Positions 34,756 through 43,395 of a stretch of DNA of 64,000 nt are shown here, one piece after another. The translations under genes and the position numbers were made by a program. The notes beneath the pieces are model-generated. The model did not search any database, had not been told where the DNA came from, and saw nothing but the letters and a program-made list of their open reading frames with translations. The DNA is from a virus, in the IMG/VR virus record IMGVR_UViG_3300022821_000014, positions 26,968 through 90,967 of that record, one strand, 5' to 3'. Each line of letters begins with the position of its first letter. Position 1 is the first letter of the stretch.

Positions 34756-35658
34756 CTAGGGGCAGTGAACGGTGAATTTGTACGGGCAGAACCGACAGGA
34801 CCATTTGTTTTTGACTGCTCGGCCAGAAATAATCTGATTGATGGCGTCATGCACATTTGTAAGAGCCTTCTCGACTGTCTTGGGTCCTGCCGAGATTGGC
34901 AGGAAGATAATGCGACTACCATCTTTAGCAGGCCGACGGCGAAGAAGAACGAACCCACAACGGGCGTCTTTTAGATCAATACCGTGCTTTGAACACCAGA
35001 AATACTTATAGAGGATGATCTGCATCTGCTTTTGGAACGAACGTATTTGCTCAGCACGCCAGCCCCAATTAGTTGTCTTCCAATCGAGAATCCAATAGAC
35101 ATATTCTCCAGGAACGGTTTCACCCTTGAGTCCACTGAGTCGGTTCTTCTTCCCAGCCTTCTTTTTCGGAACCTTGATTACTAGGTCGATAAAACCCTTG
35201 AAATGTTTATTAACCTGACCCTCGATTGGCTCAAATAGCTTTTCCTCAGCTGATACCAATTTCCAACCTGGAAATTCTTCATCGAGCCATTGGGGCGTTT
35301 TCTCAAGAATACCAGGCATGGCATCGATGAACTCTTGAGCTGACTCGGAATCCACTGCCTTTTCGCTAAAGAGTAATTTTCCGAGGCGTTCTTGAAACTC
35401 AGCTACACACTCTTCAAGAGGTGGAACTGTGCCCGTTAGGACATATTGCTCCATAGCACCGTGCATGACCTGGCCGAATTCGGTGTGGATGGAAGGCCCG
35501 TCCATATTCAGCTTCTTCACATGCTTCAATTTGTGCATGTGTGAACAATCCATCCAGTTGGCAATCTCCGAATAGGAGATATGCCACTTCTGCGTTGGTA
35601 GTACCGTTTTATCTTCAAAAAGAGGGAGTTGTATCTTATCTTGGTTCTTATCGGCCAT
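34756..35658 (-). CDS. Cas4/RecB-like PD-(D/E)XK nuclease
   Basis: 300 aa from ATG 35658. Opens with SYSEIANWMDCSHMHKLKHV, then EFGQVMHGAME, the GFIDLVI...YWILDWKTTNW catalytic strands (D, D-x-K), the helix QMQIILYKYFWCSKHG, and a C-terminal CRFCPYKFTVHC. The Cys near the N-terminus plus three at the C-terminus fit an iron-sulfur cluster as in Cas4/AddB-type nucleases. Role probably in recombination or end processing. Overlaps the GMP reductase-like gene by 11 nt. Confidence 0.8.
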   Translation of the reverse strand: MADKNQDKIQLPLFEDKTVLPTQKWHISYSEIANWMDCSHMHKLKHVKKLNMDGPSIHTEFGQVMHGAMEQYVLTGTVPPLEECVAEFQERLGKLLFSEKAVDSESAQEFIDAMPGILEKTPQWLDEEFPGWKLVSAEEKLFEPIEGQVNKHFKGFIDLVIKVPKKKAGKKNRLSGLKGETVPGEYVYWILDWKTTNWGWRAEQIRSFQKQMQIILYKYFWCSKHGIDLKDARCGFVLLRRRPAKDGSRIIFLPISAGPKTVEKALTNVHDAINQIISGRAVKNKWSCRFCPYKFTVHCP

Positions 35659-36610
35659 TTCGGTATCCAATTTTGCAGTTCTCTCGGAACTCATCTAGTG
35701 TCAATGCATTTGAGTAGGAGAATGCGCTCTGTAGGCCACCCCTAATCTGCTGAACCACCTCTGCGACGTGCTGGCCGACAGGCATTGCCATTGTCTTACC
35801 TTCAGGTGTCGGCAGCTCATCTCCACTACGAATTTCTCTCATGGCGTCAGCAGATGCCATACCCCGATAAAGCCCTGGATGGGGTGCCTCGGGGCACGAG
35901 GCGAACATCCGCCCACTCATAACGAGGTGGGCCCCAAGGCCGAGGGCCTTAGCAATATCTCCAATCTCACGGACTCCGCCATCAGCGATTATTCTGATAT
36001 CTGGTCTGTTTAGTTCCTTGATACCTCGTACAACGTTTTCGATTGCTGTCACTTGGGGTACAGTAACACCCGTGACGTTCTTTGTCGTGCATGCGGCACC
36101 TGGGCCAATACCAACCTTTACAGCGTTGGCGCCCCATGCAACAAGCGCAGCGGCCCCTTCATCAGTTGCTACATTTCCTGCTACAATATAGGGTTCGTCT
36201 CCGTAGTTAGACCTAAGGTGGCCCAGGATACTTTTCATTAGGTGATGGTGCCCATGGGCGATATCAATGATGAAGTGCTTTGCACCTGCCGTATGAAGCT
36301 CGTGAAAACGTTCCCGTGCATCCCCTGCTACACCAATTGAGACAAAACAAGGTCTGCCTTGCACTTTTGTATACTCTTCTACAGCGTCACCGATTGATAG
36401 AAAGCGATGAATCGCTCCGATTCCACCAGCATCAGCCATCGCCAGTGCCATTGATCCATTCGTAACTGTATCCATATTTGCAGAAATCACTGGTACGTCA
36501 ATGATGTTTTTGTGGTGCGCTGGATCTAATACACATGCGGTATTCACCTGAGACCGTGAGGTCACAGAGGAGTATTGGGGTACGATGTATACGTCTTTGT
36601 ATTCTGTCAT
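35648..36610 (-). CDS. guaC: GMP reductase / IMP dehydrogenase-family enzyme
   Basis: 320 aa (beta/alpha)8 barrel without CBS domains. Motifs: VISANMDTVT, AGNVATDEGA, GIGPGAACTTKNVTGV with the catalytic Cys, IIADGGVREIGDIAKAL, YRGMAS. Absence of CBS domains and the length favour GMP reductase (GMP to IMP) over IMPDH. It would feed purine interconversion alongside the reductase and dUTPase. Start overlaps the stop of the upstream glycosyltransferase. Confidence 0.85.
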   Translation of the reverse strand: MTEYKDVYIVPQYSSVTSRSQVNTACVLDPAHHKNIIDVPVISANMDTVTNGSMALAMADAGGIGAIHRFLSIGDAVEEYTKVQGRPCFVSIGVAGDARERFHELHTAGAKHFIIDIAHGHHHLMKSILGHLRSNYGDEPYIVAGNVATDEGAAALVAWGANAVKVGIGPGAACTTKNVTGVTVPQVTAIENVVRGIKELNRPDIRIIADGGVREIGDIAKALGLGAHLVMSGRMFASCPEAPHPGLYRGMASADAMREIRSGDELPTPEGKTMAMPVGQHVAEVVQQIRGGLQSAFSYSNALTLDEFRENCKIGYRNGR

Positions 36611-37494
36611 TTATCTAGTGTTTTCCAAAAGAATGCTGTGCGGCCTCTAAGGTGTTGTTCAGTTTCATCAACCGAACCAACGAACCATCCCTCATCCTTG
36701 TGCTGCACGTTCTCACTTAGAATACACTCTAAGCCCATAAGTTTGGACTCAATTACGACCCGTGGGCATGTGTCATGCCCTGCTGGCCTGAATACCAGGC
36801 CTTTAAACCCACTCAATTTCCGCAAGAAAGCAGCTGGAGGAAGTCCACCAACAACCTCATATTTCATGCCTTTTTCTTCACACCATTTCTTTGTTTCCTC
36901 TTCCGCCTTGATCCAAGAATATCCACCAAGAACTGCCCAGGTCTCTGTAGGACTTCGTGTCTCTCTGAGACCCGCTAACATGTCAAGCGTCTCACTTTTG
37001 AATGTGGAAGTCTGAACTATGAAATTTGTTGGCTTTGCTTGTGGGAATTTATCGATATACACCTGCATCTGTGCTTCGGACATAAAATAAACCTTTTGTG
37101 CTCGCTGGTACAGACCTCGAATAAAGATACCATTTTCCTGTGTGTGACAGTCACAATCTTTCCCTTCATTCAGTTTGTGCAGGTGCGTCGACCTATGCTT
37201 GCAGAATTTGTAGTCACATTCAATAATCGCAAAGTTGACCTTTGAGACAACCAGTTCAATTATGGCTGCCCTGGGCATCTGAGTAAAGTTCCCCAGAATC
37301 CAGTATTTGCCCTTGTTGGCCTCAACAAGTTCTGCGGTACATGAAGCGCTGTGAAGTTCGAAGACGGCGCCAGGGGCTTTTTGCAGAATAGCATCGAGGG
37401 TAAGTTCGGCTCCACCTGTGTAGTCCTTTGCAAACATGTCAGAGACGACAACGAATTCAATGTCATCTGGTATGTAAAAAACGGGTTGAATCAT
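36607..37494 (-). CDS. GT-B-type glycosyltransferase-like protein
   Basis: 295 aa. The C-terminal half has the GT1/GT4 donor-binding pattern VLGGYSWIKAEEE... and GLVFRPAGHDTCPRVVIES (E of the EX7E-type helix). The N-terminal half contains a Cys/His cluster CDYKFCKHRSTHLH...CDCH. Third sugar-transfer gene of the cluster. Acceptor unknown. Confidence 0.65.
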   Translation of the reverse strand: MIQPVFYIPDDIEFVVVSDMFAKDYTGGAELTLDAILQKAPGAVFELHSASCTAELVEANKGKYWILGNFTQMPRAAIIELVVSKVNFAIIECDYKFCKHRSTHLHKLNEGKDCDCHTQENGIFIRGLYQRAQKVYFMSEAQMQVYIDKFPQAKPTNFIVQTSTFKSETLDMLAGLRETRSPTETWAVLGGYSWIKAEEETKKWCEEKGMKYEVVGGLPPAAFLRKLSGFKGLVFRPAGHDTCPRVVIESKLMGLECILSENVQHKDEGWFVGSVDETEQHLRGRTAFFWKTLDK

Positions 37495-37537
37495 AGAGGT
37501 ATTGTATACCCTACTCCATTTGGTGGTTAAACAAGAA

Positions 37538-37560
37538 AAGGGGCTTTCGCCCCTTATTCT
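37538..37560 (-). terminator. Terminator downstream of the 456-aa gene
   Basis: Hairpin AAGGGGC-TTTC-GCCCCTT (7 bp with flanking A-T pairs). On the minus strand it is followed by TTTTCTTGTTT. Lies 18-40 nt past the stop of the gene ending at 37578. Confidence 0.75.
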
Positions 37561-37577
37561 ATTAACTTGTCTAAGAC

Positions 37578-38948
37578 TTACAGGTCGTCTACCATGTTCT
37601 TATTCTCTACACAGCCAAAGGCTTTGAAGAGCATTCTGAGGTCGGACTCACTATGGGATTCCGCATACTCAAACACTCCAGGAAGTCGCTCCTGGATTCC
37701 TACTTGGTCAGCAATCTGCTTTACCCTCGTCCCATCGTCCAGAGCTTGATGTTCATCCCAATGATCCTTAGGGCATACAACTAGGCTGTAGGTATCGTTA
37801 AGGTACCCAAAAGCAAAGTAACAGTCTGGCCATCGGACTGGAGGTAGAGACGGTTCAGAACTCTCTGTCTCAGCCTTTTTGGCCTTCTTGTTGAGACCCA
37901 TAGCTTCGATAAGCTTGTCCGAATCATCATTAGCGCTTGCAGCACTCTCAGGCTTTGGTCGGCTATCTCGGGCTTCAAAAAGGTTGTAAAAGCCTCCATT
38001 GCTCAAGAAATGGCCTGCATAATCGTCGAACCCGTCAACAATGTCAATGACATGCTCTACTTCAGTGGCAGAGATGAACGTGTAAAGACTCTTTTCGATG
38101 CTACGAAGAAACAGAGGTCCCTTTGCGGTTACCGCACCAAGGTTCGTGGTTGCGTGAACCCAAATAACTTCACCCTCTTTCAACTTCTGGACACGGAGAT
38201 AACTGAGCCTCATTCCCTTCGACAGAAATTTGGTGTCCATCTTTTCAGCAAATGCAGCCTTGAGTTCTTCTTCTGAAAGAATCTTTGGCTTCAATGGCTC
38301 TGACTCCTTTGCAGTCAAGGAAGGTACACCAAGGTCTCCAAACATATCACTTAAAGTATCTTCTTCTTCTAGAACATCCGATGCTTCTGTCTGGGTTGCA
38401 GGAGTGGCTGATGTAGCGTTGGGTGAAGTTGAATCTTCTTCCTCCTCTTCCTTCTCCTGTACTGAGATCTTCCATTCGATGTCATTCGTGATACCGAACG
38501 GTTTGTCGCCACGATAAAGAATTTCGGCGAGTCCAAGAGCAAGCGCAACAGACACATCCTGAAAAGTGATCTCCTCAATCTCCTCAGAACGCATGTTCCT
38601 ACATTCCAGATAGTCCTCATCTGGGTGAACTTCTTCTACCGTATACATGTTGGAGGTGAAACCAGCATTAGGATGTCCAGTCTGTCGGAATGTTCCCAAG
38701 CCAATCACATCTTCCTTCTTAATTGAATCAAAGAGTTCAGCAGTTTCTTCTTCATCTAGGATCAATTGACCGTCTCTCAATTGATCCAGCTGGACAGGGT
38801 CATCATTATTGAGGAAGGTCATAAGTTTGCGTCCTGCATCCAGGACCTCGTGACTACCCCTGCAAGGGTAACGTACATCATTTGGATGTCGCTTCCGCTC
38901 TGTAACAATCACATGCTCTGTGACCTTCATAGTAGACTTTTCACTCAT
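37578..38948 (-). CDS. Unknown acidic protein, 456 aa
   Basis: Folded N-terminal part (KLMTFLNNDDPVQLDQL, GLGTFRQTGHPNAGFTS), then low-complexity acidic linker (EKEEEEEDSTSPNATSAT), then a second folded part with VIWVHATTNLGAVTAKGP and a C-terminal YCFAFGYLND-like region. Monocistronic: terminator behind, 532-bp gap in front. No domain recognised. Confidence 0.75.
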   Translation of the reverse strand: MSEKSTMKVTEHVIVTERKRHPNDVRYPCRGSHEVLDAGRKLMTFLNNDDPVQLDQLRDGQLILDEEETAELFDSIKKEDVIGLGTFRQTGHPNAGFTSNMYTVEEVHPDEDYLECRNMRSEEIEEITFQDVSVALALGLAEILYRGDKPFGITNDIEWKISVQEKEEEEEDSTSPNATSATPATQTEASDVLEEEDTLSDMFGDLGVPSLTAKESEPLKPKILSEEELKAAFAEKMDTKFLSKGMRLSYLRVQKLKEGEVIWVHATTNLGAVTAKGPLFLRSIEKSLYTFISATEVEHVIDIVDGFDDYAGHFLSNGGFYNLFEARDSRPKPESAASANDDSDKLIEAMGLNKKAKKAETESSEPSLPPVRWPDCYFAFGYLNDTYSLVVCPKDHWDEHQALDDGTRVKQIADQVGIQERLPGVFEYAESHSESDLRMLFKAFGCVENKNMVDDL

Positions 38949-39480
38949 TTATTCACCTATACCTGTTGGAACTCACTAAGATCAAGTGTAAGTACACTTG
39001 AAGAATTGTTTCAGAGCTTCTTGTTGGGTCTCTCATGATTACCATTACAAATTCCCAACTTCTCAGAAGTCTCGCAGAGAGGTAATCACCTGTTTGTAGT
39101 ATAATGGAAGGTACCTTAGGTTTAAACCAAATTACCTACAAAACCCTCTCAGACTCTCCCAATTGATAGTAATTGAGTGTTAAATTAGTCTTCTATATAG
39201 AGGATCTTCTAATTGACGAAGATTGATTTGATACATTCAGGTTTCTGAGATGGAATCGAAGATACTTGAATCTGTTGAATCGATGATCGATCAATGATGA
39301 TCCGAGTTTACATTATGATCAGAAACTTGTGTAACTCAGAGTTATGTAAGTAATTGAAACTAGATCACTTTTCGGGTTTGACTAACTTAAAGCTTCTTAA
39401 GTCCGATTTGGAACTGGAGGAGATCATGAGGGAATTTTGATCACCTTCCTGATCAAGCTAGCAATAAGAAAGTTTCAGAC
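38949..39480. other. 532-bp non-coding gap with a 20-bp palindrome
   Basis: No ORF with good support on either strand. Contains a perfect palindrome TCAAGTGTA-AG-TACACTTGA at 38982-39001, 33 nt from the 456-aa gene start, which could be an operator or hairpin. A lone TATAAT on the plus strand at 39100 has no matching -35 box. AT-rich with repeated ATCGATGATCGAT-like words near 39290. Confidence 0.5.
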
Positions 39481-39741
39481 TTACTTGGTCCCGATAATGG
39501 TAACCTGAGTAGCACCAGATGGCGGACTACCTTCACTAAACACGTAGACACCTCCAGAGACTCCACGGAACACCAACACAGTTGGGGAACCACCTTCTAT
39601 CACCTGGATTATGTTTGAACTCGTTAGTTGAATGAAATTAGTTCCATTATAACCAGTTCGACCTCGTAATGAGTCATAACCTATTATTTGGGATGAAGTA
39701 ATAGTCCCACTATGGGGAATGCTTGCTGCGTAGTTTGGCAT
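39481..39741 (-). CDS. Small beta-rich virion-type protein
   Basis: 86 aa, MPNYAASIPHSGTITSSQII..., rich in Ser/Thr/Gly/Val and ending in VTIIGTK, as in small tail or fibre-associated proteins. Separated by 7 nt from the 334-aa gene. Assignment by composition and context only. Confidence 0.5.
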   Translation of the reverse strand: MPNYAASIPHSGTITSSQIIGYDSLRGRTGYNGTNFIQLTSSNIIQVIEGGSPTVLVFRGVSGGVYVFSEGSPPSGATQVTIIGTK

Positions 39742-39748
39742 TTGAACC

Positions 39749-40753
39749 TTATACTAGAGGGTTTGTACCATCCCAGGGAAAAGCAAAATCACCAAGTCGA
39801 ATGAAATCTTTAGACGATGATGTAGCGATAGAATAGGTGGAACCATTAGAGCGAACTGGTCCAGCTGGTGATTTTAACAATGAACTTGCGCCCTTGTATC
39901 CGCCAGGGCCACTAGGGTTCGCAGTAGCAGGCCTGAACCAGAATACTGGGAGAAGATCGTCGTTTCCAGTTATATGGTTTGTTCTTCCTTTATCATCTGC
40001 AAATTCCTGTTGCGAAGCTAAAAAGAATCCATACGCCATTGCTGCGACTCCTCCATAAACTTCACTTGGTGTATTTTTTGCGAACCAAGCTGCTGGAGTT
40101 AAAATAATTGAGGAAGTGATGGCGTGGGTGACCGTGTTCGACGCAGTTAATCCATCTAATACACTACTTCCATCAGCACAATAATTTACATAGGGGTCAA
40201 CATCTCCTGGATCAAAAGTGCCGCTAACCATTCCATCAGATATCCAACACACATCAATGTTGGCGCCGCCTGGTTCAACTTGTACAAAATACCACGAGTA
40301 AGGGGGATCTTGGTCAGCCGCAACGTGGAGCGTATATGATCCATCAGTGTCAAAATAGAAAGTTTCAAAAGAAAAGTTTGGAAGTTCTGTCCCGATAAGT
40401 CTGACTTGATCCAAAGCATCTGGTAACGTAGTTGCATTAGCACTTCCTGTAAAACTTGCGCTGTAGGAATATTTGGCACGCCAACTCAATGAGTTGGTGC
40501 CTCTCTGAAAAGCATATTCACGGCGGACGCCTCCGTGCGAACCTGTTGCACCCAAAGGCTGTTTAACAACAAACCAAGCATTACTATTTGCCAGATCGGA
40601 CGCAGCCGTAAGGACATCACCCGAAGAGAAAGTTGTCGCATCTGATGAAGAGACAACAACCCAACCTGCTTGAACAAGCGTATCTTTCAGAATCCAGACA
40701 GCGTCATTACCTGTCGCTGGTGACAGAGAGGCAGAGAAGAAATAGTTGGTCAT
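39749..40753 (-). CDS. Probable virion structural protein
   Basis: 334 aa. Gly/Ser/Thr/aromatic-rich, e.g. MTNYFFSASLSPATGNDAVWIL, GSHGGVRREYAFQRGTNSLSWR, DTDGSYTLHVAADQDPPYSW, typical of phage tail or decoration proteins. No enzymatic motif. Lies between the small beta-rich protein and the terminase. Confidence 0.6.
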   Translation of the reverse strand: MTNYFFSASLSPATGNDAVWILKDTLVQAGWVVVSSSDATTFSSGDVLTAASDLANSNAWFVVKQPLGATGSHGGVRREYAFQRGTNSLSWRAKYSYSASFTGSANATTLPDALDQVRLIGTELPNFSFETFYFDTDGSYTLHVAADQDPPYSWYFVQVEPGGANIDVCWISDGMVSGTFDPGDVDPYVNYCADGSSVLDGLTASNTVTHAITSSIILTPAAWFAKNTPSEVYGGVAAMAYGFFLASQQEFADDKGRTNHITGNDDLLPVFWFRPATANPSGPGGYKGASSLLKSPAGPVRSNGSTYSIATSSSKDFIRLGDFAFPWDGTNPLV

Positions 40754-40890
40754 GCAACTAAATATGTTGAACTAAAATTAACAACCTGCATGTTTGAATT
40801 GTTCCTGCTTGGTCAGCAAATTCCTTCTGATAGTTGAATGAGACTGGCCAATTCTGGGTATAGAGTTAAAATAACAAAGGTAACATTTGC

Positions 40891-42591
40891 CTAGTCCCAC
40901 ACCCATTTAAACTGCTTCCAAAAACTATCGTTGTAGTTATGTGTACCGCTTGCTGCCTTAGAGTTCATGGCTCTATTTCGGTCTAGGAAGTCGGTAAGGC
41001 TACCATCTGTCATAATGGGTGGAGCAGCATGTTGGTTTGCTGAATCTGGGGCATCTACCGCATTGAACACTTGAGTGTTTACAGACATGCCAGCGATCAT
41101 TGCTTTAGCGATTTCGTCAGAGCTGTAGGCTGAGGCCCCGCCTGCTTCGAACAGAGAATTACCAATGGCGAGTGACATAACAAGGTCATCATTGTAGCCC
41201 TTCTGAGCCGATAATTTGTTATTCTTCTTCCAGACGAATGTTTGAAGTTCTGCATGGAACCTCTCTGAGTAGATGCTGAGCCGCTTGTTCCTAAGGACAT
41301 CTTCTAATCGAGCTAGAATCTCTTGTTTGCTTTTTTCAGTGGTCTCAAAACCAGGGATCTCATTAGCCAACTCTATGGTTGAGTAAGCCATGTAGATGTT
41401 TTTTTGAAGCTTTGGGTAAAAAAGGTTAGGATAATTCATCTCTTTTAACTTCAAGCATGCAGGAAGTCCTACTGAGTTGCGCTCTGGGCAAACCATTGCC
41501 ATATTGTATCTCAAGCCGGCCGTGACCAACATTTCACCAAACTTATCGGGAGGCATTTTACCTTTGTACTCGGCTACAACCTCATCGGCCACTGTGTCAA
41601 TTACGTGGAAAGCAGAGAAGTCGGCACCGTCTCCTCGGGCTACGTCTGCGGAAATGACGTATTTGTGTTCGGGTTTAGGATGCTCCCAGATCCACATATC
41701 TTTTCGTATTGTCCAGTCAGGCCCCCAAAAGGCTATTGGCTTCTTGATAACCTGATGAATCATGTCCATCACGTCAACATTCAGGAATGTGTCACCAGAT
41801 GCAGCAAACGAACACAAAAGCTCTTGTGCAACTCCTCGTTCACCCTTAGCTTCGATTAACTGACGTCGTTCCTTTTCGTACCATTCCTGATCACGTTCTG
41901 GGTGAACTGTCCATGGAAGTTCGATTGGCACAAAGTCATTTCCGCCTTCTTGTGCGGATTTCCACATTTTATGGAAAAAGGAACCAACACCTGAAGGTGT
42001 AGAGATTAGGATGGCAGAACCACCAGTGGACAAAGTAGGCCAAAGGGCAAGCCACAGGTCTTCAATTCCTTCAACGTGAGCGGCCTCATCGACTACCAAA
42101 AGAGAAAGTGCTGCACCACGGAAAGCATCCTGAGAGGTTGCAGAAGCCTCGATACGGGATCCATTGGAGAACTCAAGGTGTGACTTGGAATCTCCAGTAA
42201 CTGCTGGCATGACAAGCCAATCGGGCAAGGACATATACATGTCTCTTACTTTTCGAATGAAGAGCTGTGCGGTTTTTAGCTTAGTAGCGATGACACCGAG
42301 GAACTTTTGCTTACGGAATATACCCATCCACAGGCAGTACGCAGCAGAGACTGTAGAAAGACCCAACTGACGTGACTTGTTGACGATGGCGAATCTGTTT
42401 TGCTGAAAAATCTCCAAACACTCGTCCTGGAACGGGAAGGTGTCAAACTTAATCACCCCCTTCATTGGATGGGAGATTTTTACGTAGTTGTTGATAAAGT
42501 AGCGAGCGTCGGTGCCGCATTTAAGCACCTCTTCCATTTGTATTTTTTTGGGAGGTGCTTTGCTTTTCCTGGATTTTTTTATGCGGGCCAT
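40891..42591 (-). CDS. terL: Large terminase subunit (gp17-like)
   Basis: 566 aa. ATPase: Walker A-like NKSRQLGLST, Walker B SLLVVDEAAHVEG, coupling SAILISTPSG. Nuclease: ISADVARGDGADFSA, MVCPERNSVGLP, NDDLVMSLAIGNS carrying the acidic metal ligands. It pumps DNA into proheads and cuts concatemers. A T4-type headful terminase is likely from the length and layout. The small subunit is not identifiable in the window. Confidence 0.95.
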   Translation of the reverse strand: MARIKKSRKSKAPPKKIQMEEVLKCGTDARYFINNYVKISHPMKGVIKFDTFPFQDECLEIFQQNRFAIVNKSRQLGLSTVSAAYCLWMGIFRKQKFLGVIATKLKTAQLFIRKVRDMYMSLPDWLVMPAVTGDSKSHLEFSNGSRIEASATSQDAFRGAALSLLVVDEAAHVEGIEDLWLALWPTLSTGGSAILISTPSGVGSFFHKMWKSAQEGGNDFVPIELPWTVHPERDQEWYEKERRQLIEAKGERGVAQELLCSFAASGDTFLNVDVMDMIHQVIKKPIAFWGPDWTIRKDMWIWEHPKPEHKYVISADVARGDGADFSAFHVIDTVADEVVAEYKGKMPPDKFGEMLVTAGLRYNMAMVCPERNSVGLPACLKLKEMNYPNLFYPKLQKNIYMAYSTIELANEIPGFETTEKSKQEILARLEDVLRNKRLSIYSERFHAELQTFVWKKNNKLSAQKGYNDDLVMSLAIGNSLFEAGGASAYSSDEIAKAMIAGMSVNTQVFNAVDAPDSANQHAAPPIMTDGSLTDFLDRNRAMNSKAASGTHNYNDSFWKQFKWVWD

Positions 42592-42597
42592 TTTAAC

Positions 42598-42996
42598 TTA
42601 CTTCACACGGACAAGCGCATTAACCCTATAAAATGCTCTACTGAGAGCTGAATATTGTGAAATGTGAATGAACTCGGTTGACTCCTCAAACGTGCCGTCA
42701 TCCATTTCAAGTTTCAGTTTCTCATCAAAACGAGCTTCATAGTCCGCAGAAGCACGTTCAATAGCTCCTCTGATCATGGCTAGAGCTTCATTACGATGAA
42801 CTCTCTGAAGTTCACGCATCATTTGGTCAGAACGATAGGTGACTGTCATGATGCATCGAGCCCTGATTAGCCCACTGTCGATTGGGTCAAGTCGGACATT
42901 CATACCAGCGACATGTTGGTGACCAGGGCCATCAGAACCAAACGAACCGTTTAGTACCTGTGAAATTCGGAGGAGTTTATTGTAATCAGTTTCCAT
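42598..42996 (-). CDS. Unknown protein next to terminase
   Basis: 132 aa, METDYNKLLRISQVLNGSFG... with a conserved-looking middle (LIRARCIMTVTYRSDQMMRE) and helical RNEALAMIRGAIERASADYEARF. Six nt upstream of terL in the same direction, so probably a head, neck or packaging protein; no family recognised. Confidence 0.7.
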   Translation of the reverse strand: METDYNKLLRISQVLNGSFGSDGPGHQHVAGMNVRLDPIDSGLIRARCIMTVTYRSDQMMRELQRVHRNEALAMIRGAIERASADYEARFDEKLKLEMDDGTFEESTEFIHISQYSALSRAFYRVNALVRVK

Positions 42997-43048
42997 AGCG
43001 CCTTTTCCTAAAAACTACAGTTAAGTAGCAAGCCTGCACCAAAATCAC

Positions 43049-43360
43049 TTATTTGAAGGTTAGGCTTGGCCTCTCAAGCAAGGAACGAAGTGCTATATAT
43101 TGAGCCCATTCTTCCGAGGATTTATTGGGACCTTCAGGCCAGGAAACTCCTGGTGAGCCTGTCCATCTTTCTTTACATTTATGGCAAACACCATTTGTTC
43201 TATATGCTAGGCCATCGTCTGAAGTTCGCATAGGGTGTTCACAACAGGAGCAAAAGAGTGGTATAATCCCGCTAAGATCCTTAGGAGCTACCACAACAAT
43301 TTGACCGTCCGCTACCAACTTCATTTTGCGGCTTGAGCCGCTTTCTATCCAATCATTCAT
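43049..43360 (-). CDS. Small zinc-ribbon protein
   Basis: 103 aa from ATG 43360 (frame also open to ATG 43408, which would overlap the divergent cca gene). CSCCEHPMRT...GVCHKCKERW gives a CxxC...CxxC zinc ribbon. May bind nucleic acid. Start uncertain. Confidence 0.6.
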   Translation of the reverse strand: MNDWIESGSSRKMKLVADGQIVVVAPKDLSGIIPLFCSCCEHPMRTSDDGLAYRTNGVCHKCKERWTGSPGVSWPEGPNKSSEEWAQYIALRSLLERPSLTFK

Positions 43361-43395
43361 ATTGTTGATTCTAAGGGTGATATTTACGGTTGTCC

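Noticed and set aside
34797-34958. Longer 146-aa version of the small membrane protein starting at 34958
   Set aside because: It would overlap the nuclease gene by 200 nt in another frame; ATG 34754 directly after the nuclease stop is the natural start.
34756-35658. CRISPR-associated Cas4 as sign of a CRISPR locus
   Set aside because: No repeat-spacer array and no other cas genes in the window; Cas4/RecB-like nucleases are common in phage replication blocks.
36607-37494. Zinc-dependent enzyme from the CxxxCKHRxxHLH cluster
   Set aside because: The C-terminal half fits a GT-B donor site better; the Cys/His cluster alone does not define an enzyme family.
39095-39105. Plus-strand promoter TATAAT
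   Set aside because: No -35 box at 16-18 nt upstream and no plus-strand gene follows.
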